Both the position numbers and the translations under genes were made by a program. A model generated the notes under the pieces. The model searched no databases. It had not been told where the DNA came from and worked only from the letters and a program-made list of their open reading frames with translations. Shown in pieces: positions 1-9,395 of a DNA stretch of 64,000 bases. The stretch lies in NCBI RefSeq assembly GCF_963678635.1, contig NC_087070.1:37265109-37329108 (forward strand), in the 5' to 3' direction. Numbering within the stretch: the stretch's first letter is position 1; the number at the start of each line of letters is the position of its first letter. The stretch comes from Symsagittifera roscoffensis (taxonomy: Eukaryota; Xenacoelomorpha; Acoela; Convolutidae).

Positions 1-89
1 CTTATGACACCAGAAGCACACGCTTACAAGAATTATCACTAATGAATACTACATAATTCGGTAATATCCACTATGATATTCATTTGGAT

Positions 90-1325
90 ATGAAACTAGA
101 CTATACAATTAGCCGCATTTTTCAAGAAATGTCACTCTCCGAATTAGAAACACTACACCAACTATGCGAATTAGAACGAACACAAATATTACAATCACTT
201 GCACTAGCAGTATTAAAAATACCCTACGCAGGATATTTATTATCAGGAAATAGATCAAATTTTTTAGACTATGAAGGAAACATCTTATGGTTTTATACTT
301 GTACCAAAAAAGTATCACCACTATACGTTTTTGAAGATAAACGATGTTATAAAAGAATCCCTATCTTTTATAAGAATAAAGTACATTTCGTGGATACACT
401 TTCACGAAGAACCTATTTCTGGGATACCGCAGTCCCATGTGGATCAGAAAATAGCCACAATGTAGTACAACTAAACCCTGATGAAAATAAATATTATCTT
501 CTCACTCCATATCCCACATTAATGCAATCACTCAAAAAATTTTCACCAGAAAGCATTCGCGCTATCGCCCGAAACCCAAATATAGACTTACAATCAATAG
601 GAATCTATTCAAAATCAGATATTCAACATCACATTAGAACACAACAATTCCAAGAATTATTAACACAAATGGACACTATACAAAGACAATCAATAGACCA
701 AAATTTACGCAAACTTGCAGAAACCGCAGGATTTGCCGATATCTACACGCAAGACTATAGCGGATATTTTAAAGACATTAAAGATTATATATATCTAAAC
801 GGCGAAAAATACCGTCCCCAAGATATATCACCAATCAACATTTTTAGCTTTGTTACACTCAAGAATGAAATCCTTGATTTTCTAGGATGGCCCTACTACA
901 TCTTAAAAAAATTGACTATTTTATACGCAATGTTTAACTTTATTGGATTTCTTTTCTCACTCTTAAAAGGAATCTACAATACATGTGCTATACACACACA
1001 AGTAAACAGACAAGCAAGCGTAGCACGCATACTCTTTGCAGGATTTTTTGGAATTTTTTCCACGTCTATAAACAAAATTCTTTTAGACGCACAAATAAAA
1101 GAATATAACACAAAAATAACAACACGACAAAATACATACGACGAAGAACATAACAATGTCGACACACAGCCAACGGCACCACAATTACCACCCCTACCAA
1201 ATAACCATCCACTATCCCTAGTCCCACGAAATTTTCGAAATTTAGCCATCACACAATCCAAATTTTCGACTCACCACATCACAAAGTCCCATTCAACATA
1301 TAATGACACACCAGTCACAAGATGA
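90..1325 (+). CDS. Envelope-like glycoprotein remnant of a retroelement (C-terminal part)
   Basis: An open frame of about 411 codons from the first ATG at 90. An in-frame TAA at 54 closes it upstream, so any N-terminal ectodomain is missing, in another frame, or joined by splicing from outside the window. The first 130 residues have a cysteine pattern (CELER near residue 26, a C-T-C-T step near 71, CYKRIP near 86, a conserved-looking FVD...R motif, then VPCG) that resembles the membrane-proximal half of env-like proteins of LTR retrotransposons and errantivirus-type elements. Two hydrophobic stretches follow at about residues 275-300 and 315-335, fitting membrane anchoring, then a polar Pro/Thr/Asn-rich tail. 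The + strand is strongly A/C-rich, as in many retroelements and unlike the flanks beyond 5.3 kb. The 599-aa ORF follows 78 bp downstream. The env assignment is from pattern recognition only and is moderately uncertain. Confidence 0.5.
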   Translation: MKLDYTISRIFQEMSLSELETLHQLCELERTQILQSLALAVLKIPYAGYLLSGNRSNFLDYEGNILWFYTCTKKVSPLYVFEDKRCYKRIPIFYKNKVHFVDTLSRRTYFWDTAVPCGSENSHNVVQLNPDENKYYLLTPYPTLMQSLKKFSPESIRAIARNPNIDLQSIGIYSKSDIQHHIRTQQFQELLTQMDTIQRQSIDQNLRKLAETAGFADIYTQDYSGYFKDIKDYIYLNGEKYRPQDISPINIFSFVTLKNEILDFLGWPYYILKKLTILYAMFNFIGFLFSLLKGIYNTCAIHTQVNRQASVARILFAGFFGIFSTSINKILLDAQIKEYNTKITTRQNTYDEEHNNVDTQPTAPQLPPLPNNHPLSLVPRNFRNLAITQSKFSTHHITKSHSTYNDTPVTR

Positions 1326-1403
1326 TAATACTTATGAACAAATTATTGAACAGCCCCATACCACCGCTTTTCAATCTCAAAATAATAATTTTTTTAGCCC
1401 ACG

Positions 1404-3203
1404 ATGAGCCGCCAACTTGGATCACTACACCGATCAAATTCCCATCCAACCAATCTTACCTCTCCAATCCCAATCATACCACTTTTTGCTTTTCCGCCAC
1501 CCGATTTTCCATCTAGCAATGTAACATCAGGCATGAATTCCGACACTAACTCACATATTTCAGTTTTATACTCCATCTCACAGCTAAATAACCCGAATAT
1601 TGAAACCCCCGATGAATTTGCCGACTCAGAACCATCTCCATCCAATAATTTTCATAACCCTTCTAATTTTTCTCAACCCCCTTTTCAACCCATATTGTCA
1701 AATAACCCTGACCCAATCACTCCCACACCCTCTTATGCTTCCCAAGTTACTCCAACCTACTCCTCATACCATTCTGACCAATCATCTCATTCTCCAGACA
1801 CCCCCCGAATCTCCCCAGAACTCGATAATTTTATTACCCTCCAACAACAACCCTACCACCTTAACACCCCGACCATAAACCAAATCTCCTCCACTACAAA
1901 TTCATCCAATCCCTCTACACCCTCTTCAAATTATACTGAATCATTAGCACCATCATCCACATCCACTATATCTTCACTAAACACTAATAGAGCTTACCGC
2001 ACTTTTAAAAGAAAATTCCCCAACCATCCTTTCCCAGCAAAACCAGGAACAGCCCGTGAATACATCAACCACCCCCAGCATACTAACACTAAAGAATTTT
2101 TAGCTATCACTTTACCCTCGTTTCCACAATACACCTTAAACACCCCTCACGACGCTAGCGAAACACGCAACTTTGTAGATGAATACGTTTTAATGCCCAC
2201 TCTCTCTTGGACCTCATACTATCATTTCACTAACCCTCTTTGCTTACCTTTATCCAGCACTTCCATCGATATAGAACGAAACAAAGACATGCTATATCGA
2301 CTAACTACACCACTAACCGCTAGACAGTTTACTTACGTTGGATATAAAAAATCACTAAAAATACACACTGCACCTAGAGCTAATGAATATACACTAGAAT
2401 ACTACGATCACAACATCATCAGAGCTAACCAAGATCAATTCTTAGACGACGATCGCTTCGCTAATCCACAAATCACCGAGAAATTTTTCATCAAGACACC
2501 ATATGTATTTACACTAAACATCTTCGACCGAAAGTTTGATCACATTATTTCAGAAGCACTAACAAACACACAAGCATACGAAAGTTTTAAAGAACGCTTC
2601 CAAATCTTTTCACTAACCTTTCATTTCCTTGCACCACACGAAAGAGATTTACACTGCTCACACGATATTATGTTGCGCACTAAACAAACACATACATACA
2701 GTTACTATCGTTTCATCCAAAATCACTTTGACCTCCACACACCCTCTAGACAACCACACCATCGTTTTCAATTCATCAATTCAAAATACACTTCACCGTA
2801 TTTCCTAAATTTCACATATTGTATTAAAGACACTAACCTCCATGGTATTCTTCGTAATTATGACCCCATAACCCAAATGTACATTTTCTGCCCCATCACC
2901 AAGACCTTCAACGCCGAAGAATCCCGACCCTTCCTTATCCCGCACGAGTTCCTACAACCTATAGAAATCCCAATTTTAGAATTCATCCACAACACGAAAT
3001 TTAACCACAAATTATATAACTTAATCCAAAACACACCTTATGAGTTTGCAGTAGGCACTGAAGAACTAACCACTATTAAGGCACTTCAATTGCTTTGGCC
3101 ACTGCTTCAGACTAAAAATATCATCCGCATCTTAGCTAAACTACTAACAACTTCAGAACTAATTCACGACATCTTCCCCCACGGTTTTTTCCCCGACGAC
3201 TAA
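1404..3203 (+). CDS. Unrecognised 599-aa ORF downstream of the env-like ORF
   Basis: The reading frame is uninterrupted for 599 codons, starts at ATG 1404, and shares the A/C-rich composition of the ORF before it, so it is probably the last gene of the same retroelement. Residues 1-190 are low-complexity, rich in Ser, Pro, Thr and Asn, as expected for a disordered or heavily O-glycosylated segment. From about residue 200 the sequence looks folded, with many Tyr, Phe and His. It includes a Phe/Tyr-rich block (about 370-500) and a Leu-rich C-terminal helix-like region. There is no clear signal peptide or membrane segment. I recognise no family: no RT, integrase, protease or zinc-knuckle motif is visible. 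A perfect splice-donor-like CAG|GTAAGT lies two bases after the stop. It could be an accessory protein or a captured gene. The function is unknown. Confidence 0.55.
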   Translation: MSRQLGSLHRSNSHPTNLTSPIPIIPLFAFPPPDFPSSNVTSGMNSDTNSHISVLYSISQLNNPNIETPDEFADSEPSPSNNFHNPSNFSQPPFQPILSNNPDPITPTPSYASQVTPTYSSYHSDQSSHSPDTPRISPELDNFITLQQQPYHLNTPTINQISSTTNSSNPSTPSSNYTESLAPSSTSTISSLNTNRAYRTFKRKFPNHPFPAKPGTAREYINHPQHTNTKEFLAITLPSFPQYTLNTPHDASETRNFVDEYVLMPTLSWTSYYHFTNPLCLPLSSTSIDIERNKDMLYRLTTPLTARQFTYVGYKKSLKIHTAPRANEYTLEYYDHNIIRANQDQFLDDDRFANPQITEKFFIKTPYVFTLNIFDRKFDHIISEALTNTQAYESFKERFQIFSLTFHFLAPHERDLHCSHDIMLRTKQTHTYSYYRFIQNHFDLHTPSRQPHHRFQFINSKYTSPYFLNFTYCIKDTNLHGILRNYDPITQMYIFCPITKTFNAEESRPFLIPHEFLQPIEIPILEFIHNTKFNHKLYNLIQNTPYEFAVGTEELTTIKALQLLWPLLQTKNIIRILAKLLTTSELIHDIFPHGFFPDD

Positions 3204-3415
3204 CAGGTAAGTATGAATTATATGAATATAACTAACTAATTACAGTATTAAAAACTCACCATTCTTTATCCATGTTTTCTTTAGATTTTTAGCCTTCATC
3301 CGACGATCACCTACAAAAACCACAAAAGACAAATAAAAATCGCAAATTTCATCAAACAGATTTCAAAAATTCTATTAATCTCTTACACTTATAAATTAAT
3401 AAATTTAATACCAAT

Positions 3416-3551
3416 GCAGTAAATTCATCTATAATATTTTCCCCCAAGCAGTAAATCTAATTATGATGAAAATTTGTATCTTAAAATTCCTCCATAACTA
3501 GCAGTAAATTTCCAAATTCTATGCAGTAAATTAATAAAATGCAATTGCAGT
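3416..3551 (+). repeat. GCAGTAAAT motif repeated four times
   Basis: Exact GCAGTAAAT occurs at 3416, 3448, 3501 and 3523, and a shortened GCAGTA at 3547, with irregular spacing of 22-53 bases. The spacing is too uneven for a simple microsatellite and could be a clustered binding motif in the 3' non-coding part of the retroelement. Confidence 0.6.
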
Positions 3552-4156
3552 ACTAACCTTTTGATATTTTCATTCATTCGCACAGAAATTCTATCCACAC
3601 TCGCACAGCTCGCCCACGAAGAATTGTTTAAAATAATGAATTTCAGTTTCAAGTTTTCACACTCAACAACTCTAACATATAATAACATGTTTCAAATTTT
3701 CCTTTAACCCGGTTGGAAAGGAATCATATACTAAACAAAACTAACCAACGCAGCTTACTAAATACCACAAATCATAGAATAACAGCATGACTTAGAAAAG
3801 GAAACCAACGGTACCCAAACCGGATTAACCCAGTTTAAAACTGGATAATTTATTCTTTTGAAGACTATTACAAAGTCTTAGAAAGAAATAATAAAACACA
3901 AAAAAGTCGAAAGACAAACCCATACCACAAACAATTTGATTTTTGAAAAAAGGACACAACCAACGAAACATAAGAAAAACCACAACAAACCCAACATAAA
4001 ACGTTGTCACATAACAGGACCCCTCACAAAAACCGCATGAAATCATACTCCCACTCCTGGCCTAACCCACCAGGAAGGACGTCCTGAGCATGCTCTATAG
4101 CCGGCCTAACCCACCGCGCTACATCCACGCTTTGTGACCACACCTTTATTTTTAAT

Positions 4157-4184
4157 AAGAGCTACTCAAGGGTGAGTAACTCTT
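4157..4184. other. Hairpin, 12-bp arms
   Basis: AAGAGCTACTCA and TGAGTAACTCTT pair at 11 of 12 positions around a 4-base loop (AGGG). It lies in the non-coding tail of the left retroelement. Confidence 0.6.
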
Positions 4185-4932
4185 CAAAATAACCGAACTA
4201 AAACAAAAAGCTTTTGTGAAAACAACTAACTAAAATCATTATTAAAAAATATTAAACTAATAAAAGTTTTATAAAATGTAAAATCACATGATGCAATATA
4301 TAGATCAGAATACAACACCAAGGACGAACATCAAAAGACAAAACGACCCCACTACACTCGAGAGAGAATGACCAACTACAATCGATATGCCGCCCACAAC
4401 CACAACTCAAAGGATTTAGAGTACGACTTGACCTCGCAGAAAAGGACTTCATTGAACTAGACCAATGACCACCTCGATGTTCAAGTATACGTACAGATCC
4501 GAGTAACCAGGCATCCCCTCCACGCACAATCTCCACGCCATTCCCAAACTAGATCAGACACAAAAGAAGTTCTCCACGCAGAACAGAAAAACCTGACATA
4601 GCAAACCATTCTGAAATCAGATTTGAATTTGTTGCAAAGACTTAGTCGTTGCCACTAGAAGACCCAACGTCTTATGTCATCTAACTCCAGCTTCCTGGAA
4701 CTTCTTTAACAAAAAGGAAACAAAAGAAATATGATGTTCGCCAAACACCAACGTCCATCATCCATCCTTTGAATTGCAGAAAAACTATTCTAAAAAACTC
4801 TGTAAAACCCGGATGGGTGGAACCTGATCTAAACTATATTTTATGATTGGATAAATTAAATGTTTTACCAATGTAAAGTATTTAATATTAACCAATCATG
4901 ATCCATCTAACTAACAACCCACTTATTTGTAA

Positions 4933-4960
4933 GTGCTGAAGTTACTTGTAATTTCAGCAC
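4933..4960. other. Near-perfect 13-bp hairpin with 2-base loop
   Basis: GTGCTGAAGTTAC and GTAATTTCAGCAC are reverse complements except for one position that would form a G-U pair in RNA, separated by only TT. A further partial copy of one arm (GCACTTCAGC) lies at 5006-5015. Such a strong structure in the tail of a retroelement could be an RNA signal or a cruciform. Confidence 0.6.
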
Positions 4961-5290
4961 CAGAGAGATTTGAATTTAACTTAGAAATTAGTTGGACTCT
5001 CCCGAGCACTTCAGCAGCCGCAATAAACCAGTATACCCTAGATCTATTGAGCCTAGCAGAGACTAGTTAAACAACCTGAGACTAGATAGTATAAGAGTAA
5101 GACTAGGATCGGTATTAGACTAAGAAGTTGCACGAATCTATCCGGCCGAAAATAAGATAGCGTGACGAGCAGACGGTGTACCCTATCCGAAATTACTCTA
5201 TGAGTTATACACCCCAGTCCTAACTCAATACGTTGATTAATTTTTGCAAATATGACAATTTTCATTTCAACTCAACTCCTCCAGGCACTA

Positions 5291-6355
5291 AAAATAAATG
5301 TTCAGTCTAAATCAATAGGTATAAAAACATTTTAAACATGAACCATTTAACATCTCAAAACAAAGGCGCACGAATTTTCAAGATAAAATAGCCCAGATTG
5401 GGGGGAGCGATGGGGTAATGACTAAGTATCCATTTATAAATCAGAAAGTAAAACGTTGGAGTGCAAGGCAATCTACGTTGCTTGATTGTCAGGCAACAGA
5501 TCTCACAGAAAAAAAAATCAGAAATGTTTGCATCTAATCTTGCATCTAACTATGACGACAAAAGCGAGTCTTGGTAATGAGCTGTAGTGCTTATTTGGAA
5601 TTTGAATTTAGTCGAATAATCAAAAACATACATACTGTAAAACATTTTTTTTCGTAAAGGACTTAAATTGAGCTAACAAGCGTTTCCAGTTTGAGACTTC
5701 GTAAGGATTGACCTGAATAGAATCATGATTTACGGAATCAACTTGAAGAAATTGTCCTTAATTTCTTAATTATTTCTTAGTTAAAAGTTTTTCAATAATC
5801 TTTATAAGCTGAATAATTTTTAGAGAAGTTAGCCTTTATATTTTTGCCTGAACGAGATTCAACAGTTTTGCCCAATTACAGGATTTGTTAAGTAGATTTT
5901 GTAGAGTCCTGTCTTTCGTTCATTTTTTATTAGGATATTTGAATGTGAAACCTTTTGCTTAAACTTTGAATGATAACGGCGAGTTTGTTCGTTTTATATC
6001 ATACAAGCATGAGGGGAAGTATTAATAAGACGTTTAGAAAGTTTTTTTTAGAACCTCAACGATAAATGGTTCGCGAACAGTGCCAATATCAAGAGCCATA
6101 AGAGTGGATCAAAAGCCAAATGTTAATGTGCTTTTTACATAAGAATAGTACAATAGGAGATATTTGTTTGGGTAAATCTATTATCTATAATATATTTAAA
6201 TGCGGTCTTTACGATCTCGCTATGTTAAGTTTTTTTAAACGTTTTATTTTTGCAGGTTTAAGCTAAGTCGTATAGTGCAATGGTTAATTTTTTTTTGCTT
6301 TTCCAGTGTTTATTTCACCAAGTATGAAATTGGTTAGTCAATAGTAAGTTGCTCT
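5291..6355. other. Intergenic, no gene seen
   Basis: T-rich background DNA with frequent stops in all frames. I see no exon-like block, RNA gene or clear repeat here. Confidence 0.5.
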
Positions 6356-6359
6356 CAAT

Positions 6360-7240
6360 TTTCTCCCAGGGTTTGCGATATTGCATACGAATCCTTCTGT
6401 TTACGAGATACGACCTGTTTTTTTTCAGAAAACTTATTTAATAAACTTCAAAAACTTTGAAATTCCCAACCCTGTAGTTAGGTGGGTACTGTAAATCTTG
6501 TATCCGAATGTGACTACTCAAAGGCTTTTAGTTTCCGAGGTATAACGTTTTTTATTATTTTTTAAAAAAATTCTCAGAAAACTTAGATTTAATAAACTCA
6601 AAAAAGATCTTCTCAACCCTGTAGTTGGGTACTGTCATGGTAGTTTCAGGGGTTGCAAATCTCGACTCCAAATGTGAGTGCTGAAAGGCTTTCAGTTTCC
6701 AAGAGCTGACGTTTTTTTTCAAAGTTTTTGAGAAAGCATACATTTCCTTAACTCCACAAATTTGATTTTCGTAACCCTGTAATTGGATACTGTCAGTGTA
6801 CTTTCAGGTATTGCAAATTTGATCTCCAAATGTGACTGATGAAATGTTTTTACTTTTCGAGATGACGTTTTTGGTGAATTAAAAATTAGGAAAACTTAGA
6901 TTCAATGAACTTACCAATGTTTGAAAATCCCAACCCTGTAGTTAGGTGCTGTCAGGGTACTCTCAGAAGTAGAAATTTTCAGCAGTTATACTTAAAAAAA
7001 ACTTCACAAAATCTAACATTCTCATTACTGTTTGATGGCTGTCAAGGTTCATATCTGGATTCCAAATGTGACTTCTCAACGCCTTTTACATTCCTAGATA
7101 TGATGTAGTTATGATTTTGAAAAAAAAATCAAACGTTTTAAAAAAAAATTACTAAATGTTTGAGATGGTCGACCCTTTTTTGGGTGCTGTCAGCTTTCTT
7201 CCAGCAGTTGCAGATTTGGTTTTATCCTAATTTTGTGGCT
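6360..7240 (+). repeat. Degenerate tandem repeat, unit about 147-159 bp
   Basis: The anchor AACCCTGTAGTT recurs at 6468, 6615, 6773 and 6932, followed by weaker matches near 7037 and 7171. Steps between the clear copies are 147, 158 and 159 bases. Each unit continues with a GGTACTGTCAGGGTA-like segment, a TCCAAATGTGACT segment, a GGCTTTCAGTTTCC segment and a T-run. About six diverged units form a small satellite-like array. Confidence 0.75.
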
Positions 7241-7799
7241 CAATTTTAAGATTTCATGTTTTCAAGTTAAGAATTAAACTAAGATAAAAGAGACTGATGT
7301 AATGATATGCGCTGGATTAATGTTCGTTGGTAGCAATTGTTATACATTTTTTAAAATATGGAACGTGATCTGAAACCCATTGGTTTTGGAGATTTGACCT
7401 TCCCTGTTTAAAAGAACCTTTGAGTTGAAATTAATTTTATTGTTCAATTTTTGAAATAAAAAACGTTTTTCGATGATCCCTTCTTTTGTTACGGTTGCAT
7501 TCATTTCGTGTTTTTGTATGTTTTTTTAAAAAGCAATTTTCACGTTCATTGATCTGTTAGAAGTACCGGAGGACCTTTGCAGGTTAGTATCTTATATTTT
7601 TTAGATCACGCTACAGAAACGATTTAAATTCTTAACCACGTGATTTATGTTATCATCAAATAGTAGTGGCTATCAATGTGAACACCTAATTGTCTGCATG
7701 ATTTTTTTAGAGGTAATTCTTCATCACATATATATACTTCCAACATCTGTACCTTTCCACATGATATCACTCCACCTTAAGATGAGTTGATTGATAATG

Positions 7800-8990
7800 T
7801 ATGAGCAAAAAAAAACGAATCATTGACTGATTTTAGACTAGCTGTTTTATTCTCAGAAAATTGTTTACTAGAATTGACAATAATCGTATCATCAGCAGAA
7901 AGTGTTACTTCACTAGTTTGACATTGCTTTAAAGATCATTTGTATATTTATTAAAAACAGAAAAGGTCCTAAGTTTGCTCCCTGTGGGACTCCAGTTATT
8001 GGCAGAATTTCCAAAGAGATCATTTTCAGTAACGTATTGACACTGATTAATTTAGTTGCTTTTACGTAGTTCAGTTATTGATCTTCTGTAACTAAAGCAT
8101 CACAACTTTTTTTAAAAATAAATTGATGAACTAAATTAACGAACGCTTTTTTAAAATAACAATGAAGATCGCATAACCTGTTTTTTCTTCTTTCGCATTC
8201 CGCGCAAACTTTGTCATTTCTGTCATTGCACGAGTGTTTTGAACGGAAACGGAACTGTTGCTTTGAATTTAGCTGCAACTTGCAAAAACAAGATTGTCTC
8301 AAAAAATTTGCTCAGCGAGCTGAAAAGACTTGTAGGTCTAAAATTTTTGAGCTCTTTCATATTCCCTTTTTATTTAAAGAACGAACTTTAGCCATTTTAA
8401 GACAATTGGAGAAGGTGCGCTCATTGATTTTCAAGCGAAGGCTAGGTGTTCATCAGTGACCGGTGAAGACAGTTTAAGAATATGCTTATTCAGATCTTCA
8501 TGACCAAGATTTTTTTATTTGTTAAATGATTTTTGAGACTTCTACATCAGTGAATAAAATTTTGGTTCAATCACATCAATGTTAGGTAATTGTTCATACA
8601 ACTGCCTTCCGATACATGTAAAATGCTGATTTAAGTATACCTTGGAGGCGAATCATTTTTTCAGTTAGGTTTTTTTTGTGCGTTCTTCAGAGCATGATAA
8701 ACTGTTTTTAAGTTTGTATTTTTTCTCATTATTTTTTATTTTATTTCTTAAGCGATTTTGTTTTATCCCTTCATTCCTTAATTTAACATATGTGTTGCGA
8801 TTGTTTTTACTTGGATTTAAGAACATTTTTGGAGGGCGTTGTCCCTTTTGTTCAAATTACATCGAATACGTTTTTTGATCATGGTTCGTTTTTGTTTTTG
8901 AGGGGATTTTCGAACGGTGCAAAACGATCGATGCAGGTATTTATGCTTGTGATTATAGCCGCAAAAATTTTTTAACATCAGTTATATAAA
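7800..8990 (-). mobile_element. Degraded LINE reverse transcriptase fragment
   Basis: On the - strand, broken frames carry the order of landmarks of a non-LTR RT. An I-P-x-x-LK-AKV-like step (near 8380) and an FxFRSKHS motif (near 8250, family norm FGFRxxHST) come first. Next come an FKKAFVNLVHQ motif (near 8130) and GVPQGANLGPFLF (near 7960-7995). Last is SADDT (near 7890; normally the FADD or YADD catalytic box). Stops and frameshifts make it a fossil. The motif spacing fits the CR1/Jockey-like group. Confidence 0.8.
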
Positions 8991-8999
8991 GCTTTTTCG

Positions 9000-9395
9000 G
9001 AGTGACGTATGTTTTGGTACTTTACCGCGTGGATAAATCCTCATGAATGGTTAACGGTTTTTTGTTTTTGTGTTCTTAACTTTGCCACGCTACAGGAACA
9101 AAAGCGTTTATCGCCCTATTGGGGCAACAATTGAGACATCAATAATAAACGTGTTCAAAAGAAAAAACTCAAAAACTTCGAGGAAAGTTTTTCAACCGCA
9201 GAATATTCAAGAAAAATAGGTGTTCAGATGAATGTTCAGGCAGAATGTTCACGTGAAAATAGTATTCAAGGGTTTGAAAGTCGCAGTAAGTTGTTTAAGT
9301 TATTACTATATTTTTTATAAAGCTTGTTTGAACACCTCCCAGTAGAAACAAAACATTATTTTTTTTGTAAATGTTGCTTGATGGTTTTTAGATTT
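9000..9395 (+). other. Upstream region of TFIIE alpha
   Basis: T-rich DNA between the LINE fossil and the first coding exon. It ends in a pyrimidine-rich stretch and TTTTTAG acceptor at 9391, four bases before the ATG pair. The 5' end of the mRNA is therefore probably spliced, either to an upstream UTR exon that I cannot locate or to a trans-spliced leader. Confidence 0.4.

Larger units (their letters stand above)
1..5290 (+). mobile_element. 3' part of an A/C-rich retroelement, probably LTR/env type
   Basis: From the left edge to about 5.28 kb the + strand is persistently rich in A and C and poor in G. The composition then changes to the T-rich background. The block holds an env-like ORF and an unknown ORF, followed by about 2 kb of non-coding DNA with hairpins. 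This layout fits the 3' end of an LTR retroelement whose gag-pol lies left of the window. I could not define an LTR, polypurine tract or target duplication because the 5' LTR is not available for comparison. The end coordinate is taken from the composition change and is approximate. Confidence 0.45.
3204..5290 (+). other. Non-coding 3' region of the left retroelement
   Basis: No credible coding frame is present. The stretch contains a GTAAGT donor-like site right after the stop codon, four copies of GCAGTAAAT (3416-3531), two strong hairpins (4157-4184 and 4933-4960) and two GGCCTAACCCACC repeats near 4060 and 4103. An imperfect inverted ATGATTGG/CCAATCAT pair lies near 4841 and 4893. It may include the 3' LTR, but no boundary can be proved here. 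Confidence 0.4.

Noticed and set aside
4252..4536. A 94-codon - strand frame in the retroelement tail
   Set aside because: No motif, opposite to the element's sense strand, and explained by the A/C-rich composition leaving few stops on the complement.
5393..5419. A G-rich run as the polypurine tract of the left retroelement
   Set aside because: It lies just beyond the change in base composition and no LTR start or matching LTR can be shown.
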